NCBI GenBank assembly: GCA_028554755.1
Contig: JAPTOF010000005.1
Location: 6,085,501 to 6,149,500, forward strand
Direction of reading: 5' to 3'
DNA from: Cordia subcordata
Taxonomy: Eukaryota > Streptophyta > Magnoliopsida > Boraginales > Cordiaceae
Length of the DNA: 64,000 bases
Part shown: positions 26,183-38,244 of the stretch, in pieces
How positions within the stretch are numbered: the stretch's first letter is position 1
How the letters are laid out: each line of letters opens with the position of its first letter
Notes under the pieces: model-generated
What the model saw: only the letters and a program-made list of their open reading frames with translations
Told to the model about the DNA's origin: nothing
Databases searched by the model: none
Program-made: the position numbers and the translations under genes

Positions 26183-27590
26183 TATATATATATATATGTA
26201 TGTATGTATGTATATAACATAGAGAATGATAAGGAATTAAGGATTAGGAAAGAGTTCTACTTGGATAGGTGCCTCGGAGGTCATGCTTTCCTAATGTAAC
26301 TTAATATCTTGGATCTTGAAAATGCTGTAGCACCACAAGCTGGAGTAAGAACTTAAGTGTGCACAGCTTCATGGATTCTGGGCGTCTGACTTTGCATGGT
26401 CATACAAGAGGCCTAGTCAAGGTTTGATAGACATAGGATAAACCGTGGGAGTTTGAATAGAATGCAAATATTTTTTCTTTTTTCTGTTTTTTTGAATTTC
26501 AAATTCTAAGAATCCAAACTACCTTATAAATCTTATTCCTAGAATTTGCTTGTACAATTTTATAATTGAATTAACTTCTACATATACTATCGAGATCATT
26601 CATTCATTCTCAACCTTGGACGCCAACACATATACATACCTCCAAAAAAACTTGTATGCGATCATAGAGAAGAAGATCGTTAGTTTCTCTAAATTTTATT
26701 TAAATCTTACAAGCATTTGAGTGTGTAAAAATTTGAGTGGACAGCACCAAAAGTATCATGCTTCGCTTCAAGAGACAATCCTTGACTCGCTCTTATTTCC
26801 TTTTTTCTGAATAAATGTGTTCTATAACATATATTGTTTTTATATATGTATTCCATTTTCCTAAGCTTATATGAATGAGTATAAAATTAAAATTCAGACA
26901 AAGAATAGAATACATGCACCCCTGAATAATCCAGTATGCTCTCTAACGTGGCTGAAGAGTAACACTGCAAAGAACATTCTCAATTTATCAAAAAAAGAAA
27001 AAAAAATCTTATTTGCTTTACAGGAAGTATCAATTTGTTATTTTCATATGTATCTCTTAGAAATCAGTGAATTTAAACTTTTTATACTCTTTCGATCAAA
27101 CCAAATCAAACTAAATCAAGTATGATCTCAAGTGATATTAGTTACGATTATCAAATAATTTCACTCATAAAATCTCAAATCCACATGAAGAACTCTAAAT
27201 ATCTGCGGCTGACTGTTACCTACCCTAAGTGAGTCCCTCTTTCTTTGTCCAGGTTTGGGGATAAAATTCCTAACACAAGCACAAATAGAAAAATTTAAAA
27301 ATGAGAGAGCAAGTGGAAAGGAATGAAAAGACCCATCCATGATTTCCATTCTAGCATTCTTGACATCCAACTTTTATGGAAAGTTGCATGAGAAAACAGT
27401 ATTTGTGAAAAGATAGTACCTCAAATAACTTCCTCATGTAGAGCTTATCACATGAAGAGAATCCCTTTTGCATCACATAACTGCTACAAATTTTTATGAC
27501 TTTATATTTCTATATTTTCATCTTCTTTACATTACTCGCGAAAAGAAAAAGATGTCAGATTGAGACCGAATTAAACTTAGAGAGTGTTTG
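25838..27590. other. Intergenic, microsatellite only
   Basis: No gene recognised. A (TA)n tract with TATG variants occupies 26125-26216. The 84-codon open frame around 26871 has no family resemblance and is A/T-driven. Confidence 0.5.
26125..26216. repeat. (TA)n / (TATG)n microsatellite
   Basis: A pure TA run of about 42 bases is followed by interspersed GTATA and TATG units. Confidence 0.95.
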
Positions 27591-27591
27591 G

Positions 27592-27700
27592 CAGTGCTTA
27601 TTTTGGTGCTTATATATAGGCACCCAAATTGAAAGCCTAGTCAGAGGAGCATTTAATTTTGGGTGCTATTAAGCAACCAAATAAGCGGTGCCAAACACTT
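27592..27700. mobile_element. Small MITE in the 3' UTR of the lipase gene
   Basis: The ends GTGTTTGGCAGTGCTTATTT and AAATAAGCGGTGCCAAACAC form an inverted repeat, and GGTGCTTA/TAAGC words also mirror internally. The right edge lies about 12 bases after the stop codon (27713-27715, minus strand), so it should be transcribed as the start of the 3' UTR. Confidence 0.7.
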
Positions 27701-27712
27701 GAAATGGAGCAG

Positions 27713-30700
27713 TCACACCATTTGAGCTTTATCTTGCAGAGCTTGGCATTTCCTGTCTCCTGCCACATTCTTCATGGCTCTGTAGCATCTGAAGATATCA
27801 ATAAGGAATCAAAGATAAAGAAAATTTGCATCAGGAGAGCAGGAATCTTGTTATGTGGTGTAAAATATAGTCATATATGCATACCTCCAAGGTAGGTGAT
27901 CAAGGAACATATATAGTGATACTACAATATCCTCGAAAGCTTCTCGCTTGGCTATATAAGCTCTAAGACTGCAGCGTGTATCGAAAGTTCTCCATCTTTT
28001 CCACAATGGTATAAGCTCATTCTCATTTTCTGCTACTATATGCACAATTAGTCCTGGTAAATACATCTCTGGGATGTTTTCAGATGATACATTTTCATTT
28101 GATGGAATAGCTTCCATAAGTTGAGGTACAGGTTCTTCAAATGGATTTACGGCAGCAGAAGAGATTGGAAAAGTACAAGTGAAACCATATTCTGAATTAG
28201 TTGAACCAGCTTCATCAGAACTATCCTCCACTTTCATGTCCCTCCAGAATGGATTCTCTAGATCTTGTTCACTAGACACTGCAAACAGGTTTAAGTGCTT
28301 TAGTGCATCAAGGATTGGATCATGTGCTAGCTTTCAATCACATTCCTTACGAAAATAAATTTCCTCGAAACATTTGCCAATTCCAGTACCATTATTAGGC
28401 TGTCTACAATTGTTATGGTGCTTTCCATCTTTAGCTGTTGCTGCCATTGAACTCGTGTCTGGAACTGTGAGTTTGTCGCTGCTCTGACTTTGCAGACAAT
28501 ATCCCATATACAAGAAGTGATGCGCAAGTTTCAAAATTGCCGCTGAATCAATTGATGCTTCTGACAATGCCTTGATTGCAGCTGCACGAAGCCTCAGGAT
28601 CGACGCAACTGATAGTCGTGAAGAAAATTCATTGTCGTACACAATGCTGTAAGGAGTTCTAATTGTTATGAAGTGTTAAGCGTGCATATATATGTACTGA
28701 AGTTTCATTTGGATATGAATATTGTTATGATTGAGACGTGCCCATGCCATGGCTAAACAAATTTTAGTTTAACGCTCAGTAAAGAAGAATATGAATAAAG
28801 CAAATATATAGTGACAACAAAGGTTTTGGAGAATCTAGTTCTTTAACATCACCTTGTTATAAAGTTTGAACATGCATCTGCCACCTCCAAATCTACACAT
28901 GGAAGGGGTCCATATGCGAAGACGTGCAACTTTGGGAATTGGCAGAATAACTGCTCAAGAAGTAAAGGAAAGACACATAATGATGTAAATATGGGCATCA
29001 TCCCGTGAAAAGGAAAATCTTTACCATAATCTAAACGAAATAATGTTCCGCGTTTAAAGTATAAAATCTAAATATTCGAAGTATATTTATACTCATCCAA
29101 CAACTTTAGAAAGGAGTACTTCTTTGCTTAATCAGATGTTCAAAGATGCAATCCTTTCCCAGAAACCTATCTGTACAACAGTTACAATACCATAAGCAAC
29201 TCTGTTCCAGGTATAGTTGAGCTTCCTAAGGGAAAATTCATTCAAACCAAAGACGTTTTTTTTACAGTTCACCTACCGCAGACAGAATCCTATAGGAAGG
29301 CAGAAGGCGAAAAGAAAGAATTGCATTAAAGAATGGAATTGGTAGCTGCAAATGCTTACCCTCATGCCTAGCAAAGCAGCAATAGATCCTCCAAGAGAAT
29401 GCCCAACAATCCGAATGTTATACCCATCACACTCTTGTCCAGCTCCAAGCAAATTTGAAAGGAAACCACCTTACATTACATACTAATAAATTGCATCAAA
29501 TCCCGAAATCTTGATATGACAGAATATTACAAAAAGAAAAATCTAGCGTAAAGAAATACTATCAAGACATGGAAAATGTAAATTTATGCAGCAATTAAAT
29601 AATGAAGAACAACGCTTTTGCAGTTTATCATGACAGTTAACTGAAATCCTCAAGATGTAGATGAAACTTGACATTTAAGTATGTAACATGAATTTTATAT
29701 ATTTTATGGACCAAGATTCAGGAAATTCAAGCAAAAAAACCATAGACTTAGATAAACCAAGCGTAAAGCTCCCAAGAAAGGTACAGTCTCTGTATTGTTC
29801 CAATATCTTGTGTTTGTCTTAATTTGCTTAGATGTGCTTTATGTTTCAACAGCTTGACTTCATGAACATATATGCTCAATCAAACTATCTGCAACACAAA
29901 GATAAGAAAATTGAACTTCTTCAAATACAAGGTTTGAATAATAAAACCCAAGAGTGATGGAATCTGATTACTAGTCAAGTGCAATAAATTTTGTTCTCCT
30001 CCTTTGTCAAACTGATCTGGATGCAAATACTATTACTGAAGCTAATCAATAAATCTCTAAAATCACAAAGATTTTGATTACCTTTTGTGTTTTATATTTT
30101 GCAAGAAAAGCAACCTTTTGCATGTAGAACGACATACTAACACTCAGCTTGTTAATCAAAGTTTTACTATCTGTAGAGAATGGAATTCGGTTCACAACAT
30201 ATCCAATCTGGTTTATTAATGTATACTAAAAGAACAAAATCCAGAGTAGGTTCAACTTCCTTGCATAGATTACTGTATGGTAATATTTACTTTATGATAT
30301 TCCTTCTTGAATACAGAGATTTTTCTGGAGAAGAAAAGATCCTGGACTCTGGTCTACTTTAAAGGCTTTTGCAAGCACAAGCACAAACACAAACACATTT
30401 GCCCTTTGCAAAACATCCCAATATAAAATGCAATCAAAGATTTTAGATGGCGAAATAACTACTAAGAATTTTAGAAACTCATATCTGCAATTTTTCTTGT
30501 CTTTAAATTTTTGTTCCCACTACAGGTTGACCTACTAATTTTGTCTGCATCCTTAGGCAAGCCTTCAGTCTACAAGTAAGTCTAGTTATCAACAGTTCAT
30601 CAAAAATACCCTTTACTGTTCCCTACCATGAATTCCCTTTCTACACTTGTATGGATCTCAAGAATATCAAGACTCCAGGTATACTTTATTGTAAAGGCTA

Positions 30701-33700
30701 CCTCATATTGTGTTCGACTTTTCTGCAATGATAACAATTCTTTAAAAGTGCAAGTTATGCAGTCCCAGACCGCTTTTTTATCTGTTGAATTCACTACTTC
30801 AGCATTATTGTCTGCGAAAGCATGACACTGACTTTAAATTGAAAAACCACATGGACTATGCCAATTGAAGAGTTAAAAGCTGGAAAGATAAATAGAATGA
30901 GATTATTATAAGCAAATGCACTTCCAGAGTCTCGTGAACAGGATAAATGATAATAGAATTTAACCTTTACTGTACGAGTAAAAGAAGATGAACTCTGTTT
31001 TAGTTGATGCTCTTAAATACACACCTAAATCAAACTTCATAATAGCATTAAATCAGGTTCCACATATCTCCTTATTTTGTCTATAATTTCCACATATCTC
31101 GCTCAGTATTCTGGAAGGGGTATCAAAATAGGGTAAAATTACTAGGAGATTTCATTTGAAAACCTGATCAAACCATTTCCTATTGTAAAATGCTACTACT
31201 ATAAAATGATCGAGAGGGATACCAATGCCACTAGTAAAGGGAAAAACATTTACTAAGGAGAGAAAAAAATGAACTTGTCCCCAGAGCTAGTTGCAAAATG
31301 TCTTCAATGCCGAATTTCTCAGATATACAAGATAAGCACAGATCGAATGCTTATCACAAAGGATTAAGATTTCAGTGCAACAGCAAACTAAATATTGTCC
31401 TTACCATTTTTGTCATTTCCTTCAACCTGCATGTAAAGATCTCTTGCAGCCTCAACAACCCCCGAGTGGCCATAATGCTGTGATGGTGATGGTGATGAAA
31501 GCAAACCTTTATTCCTGCCTGACTGAACATGATCACCACTATGGAGGAGAATGAAAAAGAAAAAATCAAATGAGGAAACAGTGATGCTAACTGACAATGA
31601 GAACTAATCTCAATAGTTTAGAATAGGTTGGTGCAACTACTTAACGTTAACTATGAAATCCCATCTTTCTCAATTTAGGCTGATTCCTTATTTGAACTGG
31701 AAATAATGCTTCCGCATAAATAACATTTTATGTTAATTCGTGTCTCTGAATACTACAATCAATAGATACTATGTTACTTCCTCATACTGGTGTATTAACC
31801 AATTGTCCTCGGACCTCTAGGGTATAATACTGCCAGCATATTTTTTCTTTTCATCTGTCTGCTAAAATTTCTACTCTTTTCTGGAATTTTCTGTTTCTAA
31901 TTTAATATTGATGATTTCTTTTCAGATGCATATAGTTTAATCGATTAGATACCCGACATTCTTTACTTCACTGCATAGCTAGCTAGAGTTATTCGTGAAG
32001 TTCATTTTACACTCAGCTAGTAAACTTAGTAAATCTCATCTTTTTGAACACTCCTAAATTCTTTCCCTTGGAATCAGAAAGCTGTCTAATTTCTTATATG
32101 TTGAGTATATTCCAAGGTTTACTTCTTATTAATTTAAAAGCATAAGTCTCATATATTTCCCTAAATTCTGTAAGTTAGAACATCTCCAGTGGTTTCTGGA
32201 CATACTTCTTCTGAGTTTAGTTTGGAAGTTTTGACATTGAGTTACGAGGTCCCAAAGACAATGGTTTGTCTCGGGATTCTTAAACAAGGATTTTACCCAT
32301 TATAGTAAATCAGTCCGGAGCATCGGTTAAGGATCGAGTATGAATATTCAGTATAGATAGATACCCTGGTAACTGGTGGATTTCTTTTTCCAGTCTTCAT
32401 ATCAAACAAACAAAACTAAATCAAAATCAGGCCATATCATACTAGTGGAGTTAGTTAACTGTATAATGTATTTGACAAAGCGACTAATTCCTCTACGAAG
32501 TCATCTTTTTAGCTAGTCCTACGCACACAAGATCTTGTGTCTAAGTGTCTTCATCAGATTCCTCTTACGACTCTCTCTACCTTTCTTCTGGTAAGCAACC
32601 TCAATAACTTCTTCACTCTTTCTGACAAGTGCTTCCACAAATCTCTAGCACTTCCATCCATGCAACAAAAAATAGTCTTGTGGTAAACTGATGATCTTTT
32701 CTTTTAACCTAAGGGCTACTTTCTTATCACACTAGACTCTCGATATGTTTCTCGATCTCATCTATTCCACTTTGCTTTCACGTCAACCTCTCCAACTTAT
32801 TGTCCAATGGACCCAAAGTATCTAAAGCTTCGGATGTGGATGTAATATTCTTTCCTTGTCTAATCTTACTTCCACTTCACTCTGTGATCTACTCTCAGTT
32901 TTGTTAATTCTTGTGGTTGGAACAGAAAAACAGGGAAAGACCCAACCAACAGGTCCTATTCTTTCACTTATACATTAAATGCGATTGTTATGACATTTAC
33001 TTCCTTGACCACTTTAGGAAAAAAGAAATTAAAAGAGAAGGTTGTTGATTTAGAGTGCAATTAGTCTGTCTTGCTTTACCACTTCTGAAGACTGTGGACA
33101 CAAAAAAGTAATAAGAGAAACGCACAGACCAATCAATCATAAAATTTGTGTTCTGTGTACTTTGACTACTATCTACTCTAGTCATATTGAAAACATTATC
33201 TTAAAAAAATTATCTGCAAATAACATACCTAGGATGGTAACAAATTAGCAAATAAATATGGTTAGCAAAAGACTAACCAGGAAAGGAAGTATTTACAATA
33301 CATTCAGGTCTACCATGTCTTCGAGAAGGAATTACAACTAGAGGATCAGTCAAAAAATTAGTCCATCGAGGAAATTGGACCGAACAACAAGTGTAATAAG
33401 CCATGTATGTTTAAAGCAACCAAGTAAACCATCAATATTCATAATTTCAACTAGAGACCATACATGATACATGTAGATACACTCACAGAGAGAATAAAGT
33501 AACAGCTGAGGAGAAAGATCACATCTGTACAGAGCTTGCAGAAACAATAAAACCTCATATGATACTTCTCATACAAGTTAACCCAAAAAGGAAAAAAGAA
33601 GTTTTACAAGCATTCAGCTTCAAGAATACATCAAAGAACAAAGATGCAACTAATAGAAAAGGACATTTAGCTCAATGTTCCTAATCATTTGTATAGTGGC

Positions 33701-36700
33701 AGTAATAGGTAACCATAGTTATCAAGTAGCATACAACATTTCTTTTGAGTGATTTTTAGGAGTTATTGACACCAAAAAAATTATAGACGATTAGTCAGAG
33801 GAAAACTAGAAAAAAGCACGACAATGTGATATGAAGGCAGCATTTTTGTAAAGTGAGTAGCTATATAAAATAAGCTTATCTTTGTAGTCAATTCAAAAGT
33901 TGGGTTAATAGATCTCTCAAGCTAACCAAACCAAGAAAATAACCCACTGTATAGATTTTGTTACACAGTTCATTGCTATTGAGAACTGTCTCTTCTCTTA
34001 TCCCCAATCAGAACCACTCCATTTTTTCCACTGAATCATATTACCCTTCCTAGTATTGCCGCTGATACATCTCAGCATTATCATTTCAGTCATTGGATTC
34101 ATACATCTCTAATAAGACAGAAACCAAATATTGCTCATTTATAGCTCGAATCACCAAAAATCCGCAATTTACACCCACAAAGGGCTCATTTGTATTAGCT
34201 TTTTCTAAGGGCTGCTTAGATTGGTTTTATTTCATGAAAGAAACACTATTTTTTTTGAAAAAAGCACATCTTCTTTGTAATAAGTATTTGGAATATATTT
34301 CCAAAAAAAAAAAAAGTTAAAACGCTAAAAAAAGCTCGGGGCCCATTTGGATCGACTTTTTTCAAAATTACTTTTTTTAATAGTTTTTGAAAAATAACTT
34401 TTTTTGATAAGGTGAAAAAATAACTTTTTTTTTAGAGTTTTAGCTTGTTTGAAAGCCAAAGCAAATAATTATTGCAAATTTAATATAACTTTTTTAGAAA
34501 AAAAGTGCTTTTCCTTTAGAGAAAAAAAAAAAGTCAATCCAAACAAGCCTCAATTTTAACTATATCTAGAAGCCAAGATTTAGTTCTCAAAAGAGCACTT
34601 TTTAAAAAAGTTTTAAGAAAAAAAAAAAATTTAAAAAGTCAATTCAAATAAGCCCTAAAAGTATTTTTTTAACAACTATTTAAAGAAGTGTTCTTTAGGA
34701 GGCAAGCCCAAATTTTTATTGAAAAAATATATACTTTTTACAGGAAAAGAAAAAATTGTTTTTCATTAAAAAAAAAAAAGTCAATCTAAACCTGGACTAA
34801 GTATTAGGACATTAGTTATTACATTTTCTTTTTAATAGAGATTCAAGATCTTTCATCCAACTAAGAAACAGCAGGCAAGACAAAGGAATGAGCACAATGT
34901 GGTCGCACAAGTACATTAATATTAATAGAGCAAGAAAGTGAAGAAGGAATGAATAGCTCACCTTATCAAACCATCCACATCTTCTGAGGTAAGATTGCAT
35001 TCCCTGCATAATCCATCAGTTATAAGGTCCTCAGGCGTCTCAGTTCCGCGTACAGCAATCACTACAGTCTTTAGATGATGCAAAACCACTATGAAATATG
35101 CTGCTTTACATTTTCCCTGAAAAAGACAGATCAAATTAGCAAAAAAAGGAAAAAAAAAAACTTTGTTATATTTTTATACTACGACAGCTTTTCTCAATGT
35201 AAATATTGTTGCAGGTAGAGAAGCCAAGACATTCTTGTATCACAATATACCAATAGCCTATACGTTTACCCAGCAGAGGAACATACTCAAATCAAAAAGC
35301 CCAAATCTTGTATTTGGTTCACAAAATGTTTTCTAATTTTTTTTTATTTTTTAATTTTGTGACATTTGATAAAATGTGTTTGGGTAACAAAGATAAAAAT
35401 TATTCTCCAAAAGATGAAAATTTGTAAATTTATTTGATATTTTGGCTTTATTTGCACGTAGTACACATTACAACCTCACACTGCACAAGCCACAAATTAT
35501 GCACACTACATATTACATACCACATAATACACTTATTACAACCGATAATAACTCATTACACATTATAAATATTACACATCTATATATATAGATAAAGTTG
35601 TTCTACAAGCCCTAAAAGTACATAATTACTCATTTTAAATAATACCAAGTATAGAAGAAATTCTTTAAAAATTTATATTGACTTTAAAAGATTTTCAAGT
35701 TATATTTTAATCCTAATGTAAACTTCAATTAAGCTTTTGAATTCTTTAGATGCAACATAGGCTAATATGAGACCAAATATGATTTAAATTGTATAGTTAA
35801 ATTGTATATTCTCATAAATAGTAATGTACAAAATAGAAAAGTCATCAATTTTTAATTATAGAAGAATAAAAAATTATAGTATCTATAAAATCATAAAGCA
35901 AAGTAAAAAATAATTAGTCAATTCAATCCAAAGACGAGAAGGTGAAAAAGAAAAAAATACAAAAAAAATATAATTATTAATTCCAAATATGACTATCAAA
36001 AAATGACAAAATAATAAATAAATAAATAAATCTATATATGTAATTAACTCATCAAAATTTAAGAGGCTTTTGAAGATATTATGTCACCATTTGATTAAAT
36101 TTTATGGGTATATTTATATTAAATAGTCTTTAATACTAACAAATCCATATGATCACTATAAGTCCCTATTATTATTTTTTTTAGTTTTTAAGTTAGCCTA
36201 TTTTGAAACATATATATATATGTGTGTGTGTGTGTGTATTCAAATCAATCCGAATTTTTTTAGTCCATTTGTCCCTACTATTTAACAAAAATAATTAAAA
36301 TAACTTTAATTATAACAATTATTCAATAAAATGATTGAGGCCTGTCATTGTATTAGTCAAGTAAATGCGTATAGTTGTGACTGATTTCTAAATGTGAGGG
36401 TATTATGTTTATACGATATTTAGTTAGAAAAAATAAAAACATGCGTAATTCACATTTACAGATACTTAGAAAAAATAAAAAATGCATAAAAATATTTTCT
36501 ATACCCGTGCAAAATACAGGGTATGAAAGGACTAGTATTCTATATACTATACATATTGCATGCGCACACACTAGACACATGACACATAAACACACGCTTC
36601 ACTCACTACACACTACATACGTGAAATATACTATAATGATTGCACAAATTATATAAATTAAACTACTACTCACACTATACACATATATACATAGTATACA

Positions 36701-38212
36701 TATGACATATACGATATGTATTATCCATACTATATACTATAGACACACTAGATACACGGCACATATTACATGCAATGCACACTACATATATGACACACTA
36801 CAAACTAATACACATTATACATATTACACAAATTACGTACGTAACACATACTACTTACACATGTTGCATGCATTACACACACCACATATAAGATACAAAT
36901 ACTGCATATGCTACATAGGCTAGATGCACTCATTACACACATGACAAACTACTCGTACAACAATACTACATAACTAGTCTTTCTCCCCTGCGATGCACAA
37001 AAAAGATTAAATATAATTTTATATACATGTAATATATAAAATAATTAAAACAAGTCAATATAAGTATCCAATAATATAAGATAAGACAATTACACAATAT
37101 ATTAATTGAGTTTACAATATATAATTTAAATAGTGTTGTACACGTGTAATATACAAAAAAATTAGTATTTTTATATTTTTATGGTCAATTTTGACAATTA
37201 ATGTGAGGGATAAAATACATATATATTTTGTCATGTTAAATTTCAACACTAATCGCAACTTTTATATTTTTGTAAAATCTAATAATTTTAGAAAGAAAAA
37301 TCATGAATGATGTAGATTGATATATTTTCATCATTTACTGGGCATCTTTTTAATGTAACAAATTAGTCGTTCTTTTTCAAGTACAAATGACACATAACAG
37401 CTTTACGTGAGCTAAAAATTTTGGAGAGAATGAATGTGATTTAACTGGTTTAACTTTATATATTTAATAGATGTACACATACTATGTACACTACACCTAT
37501 ACAACACATACTACATACATACACATTATGTAGTGTACAATGTGTATACATAATTTGTGTAATATGTATAATATATGTGGACAGCATTATATTGACTATA
37601 GTATATGTAGTTTGTGTGACATATAGTATTTATAGCATAAATAGTGTATGCATGTGTATATAGTGTGCATAGTATGTGTGCGATATGCTGTGTAATACAT
37701 GTAGTGTAGTGTGTGGTTATGTTTGAATATATATGCATAGTATGTATGGTATATAGCATGTGTAGTGTGTGTGTGTGTGTACAATGTATCTAGGGTATGT
37801 GTTCAACTTGTAGTGTATGGTACATGTGCAATGTGTATAACATATGTAGTATATGTGTGGTGTGTGACATGTTTATGTAGTACGTGTTGTGTGTGTATCC
37901 ACTATATGTCGTATGTGTGTAGTGTACATAGTACGGTTTGGTATATAGCATGTACAGTATATGTAGTATTCATATAGTGTGCAATATATGTATAATGCAT
38001 GCGTGTATAATAGTGCATGGTATGTGTGTAATGTAAATGATGTCTGTAGTATATGTAGGATGTGTATGTGTATAAAGTATGTATAGTTTATGAGTTTACA
38101 GCAAGTATAGTGTGGGTAGTACATGTAATAAGTGTTGTTGTGTAATATTGTAGTGTGTTTAGTGTGTAAATGTGTCTAATGTATGTCTGCATACATGTCT
38201 GTGTAAGTGAGC

Positions 38213-38244
<32 letters not shown>

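Noticed and set aside
26871..27125. 84-codon frame between mobile DNA and the lipase gene
   Set aside because: A/T-driven, Lys/Asn/Ile-rich, with no similarity to a known family and no promoter context.
32100..32960. Possible LINE or exon remnant in lipase intron 8
   Set aside because: The text feels like a common antisense plant repeat, but I could not read a reverse transcriptase or endonuclease motif in any frame.
36353..38124. Several Thr/His/Tyr/Ile or Val/Cys-rich open frames
   Set aside because: Pure products of the CA/TG low-complexity tract inside a lipase intron.
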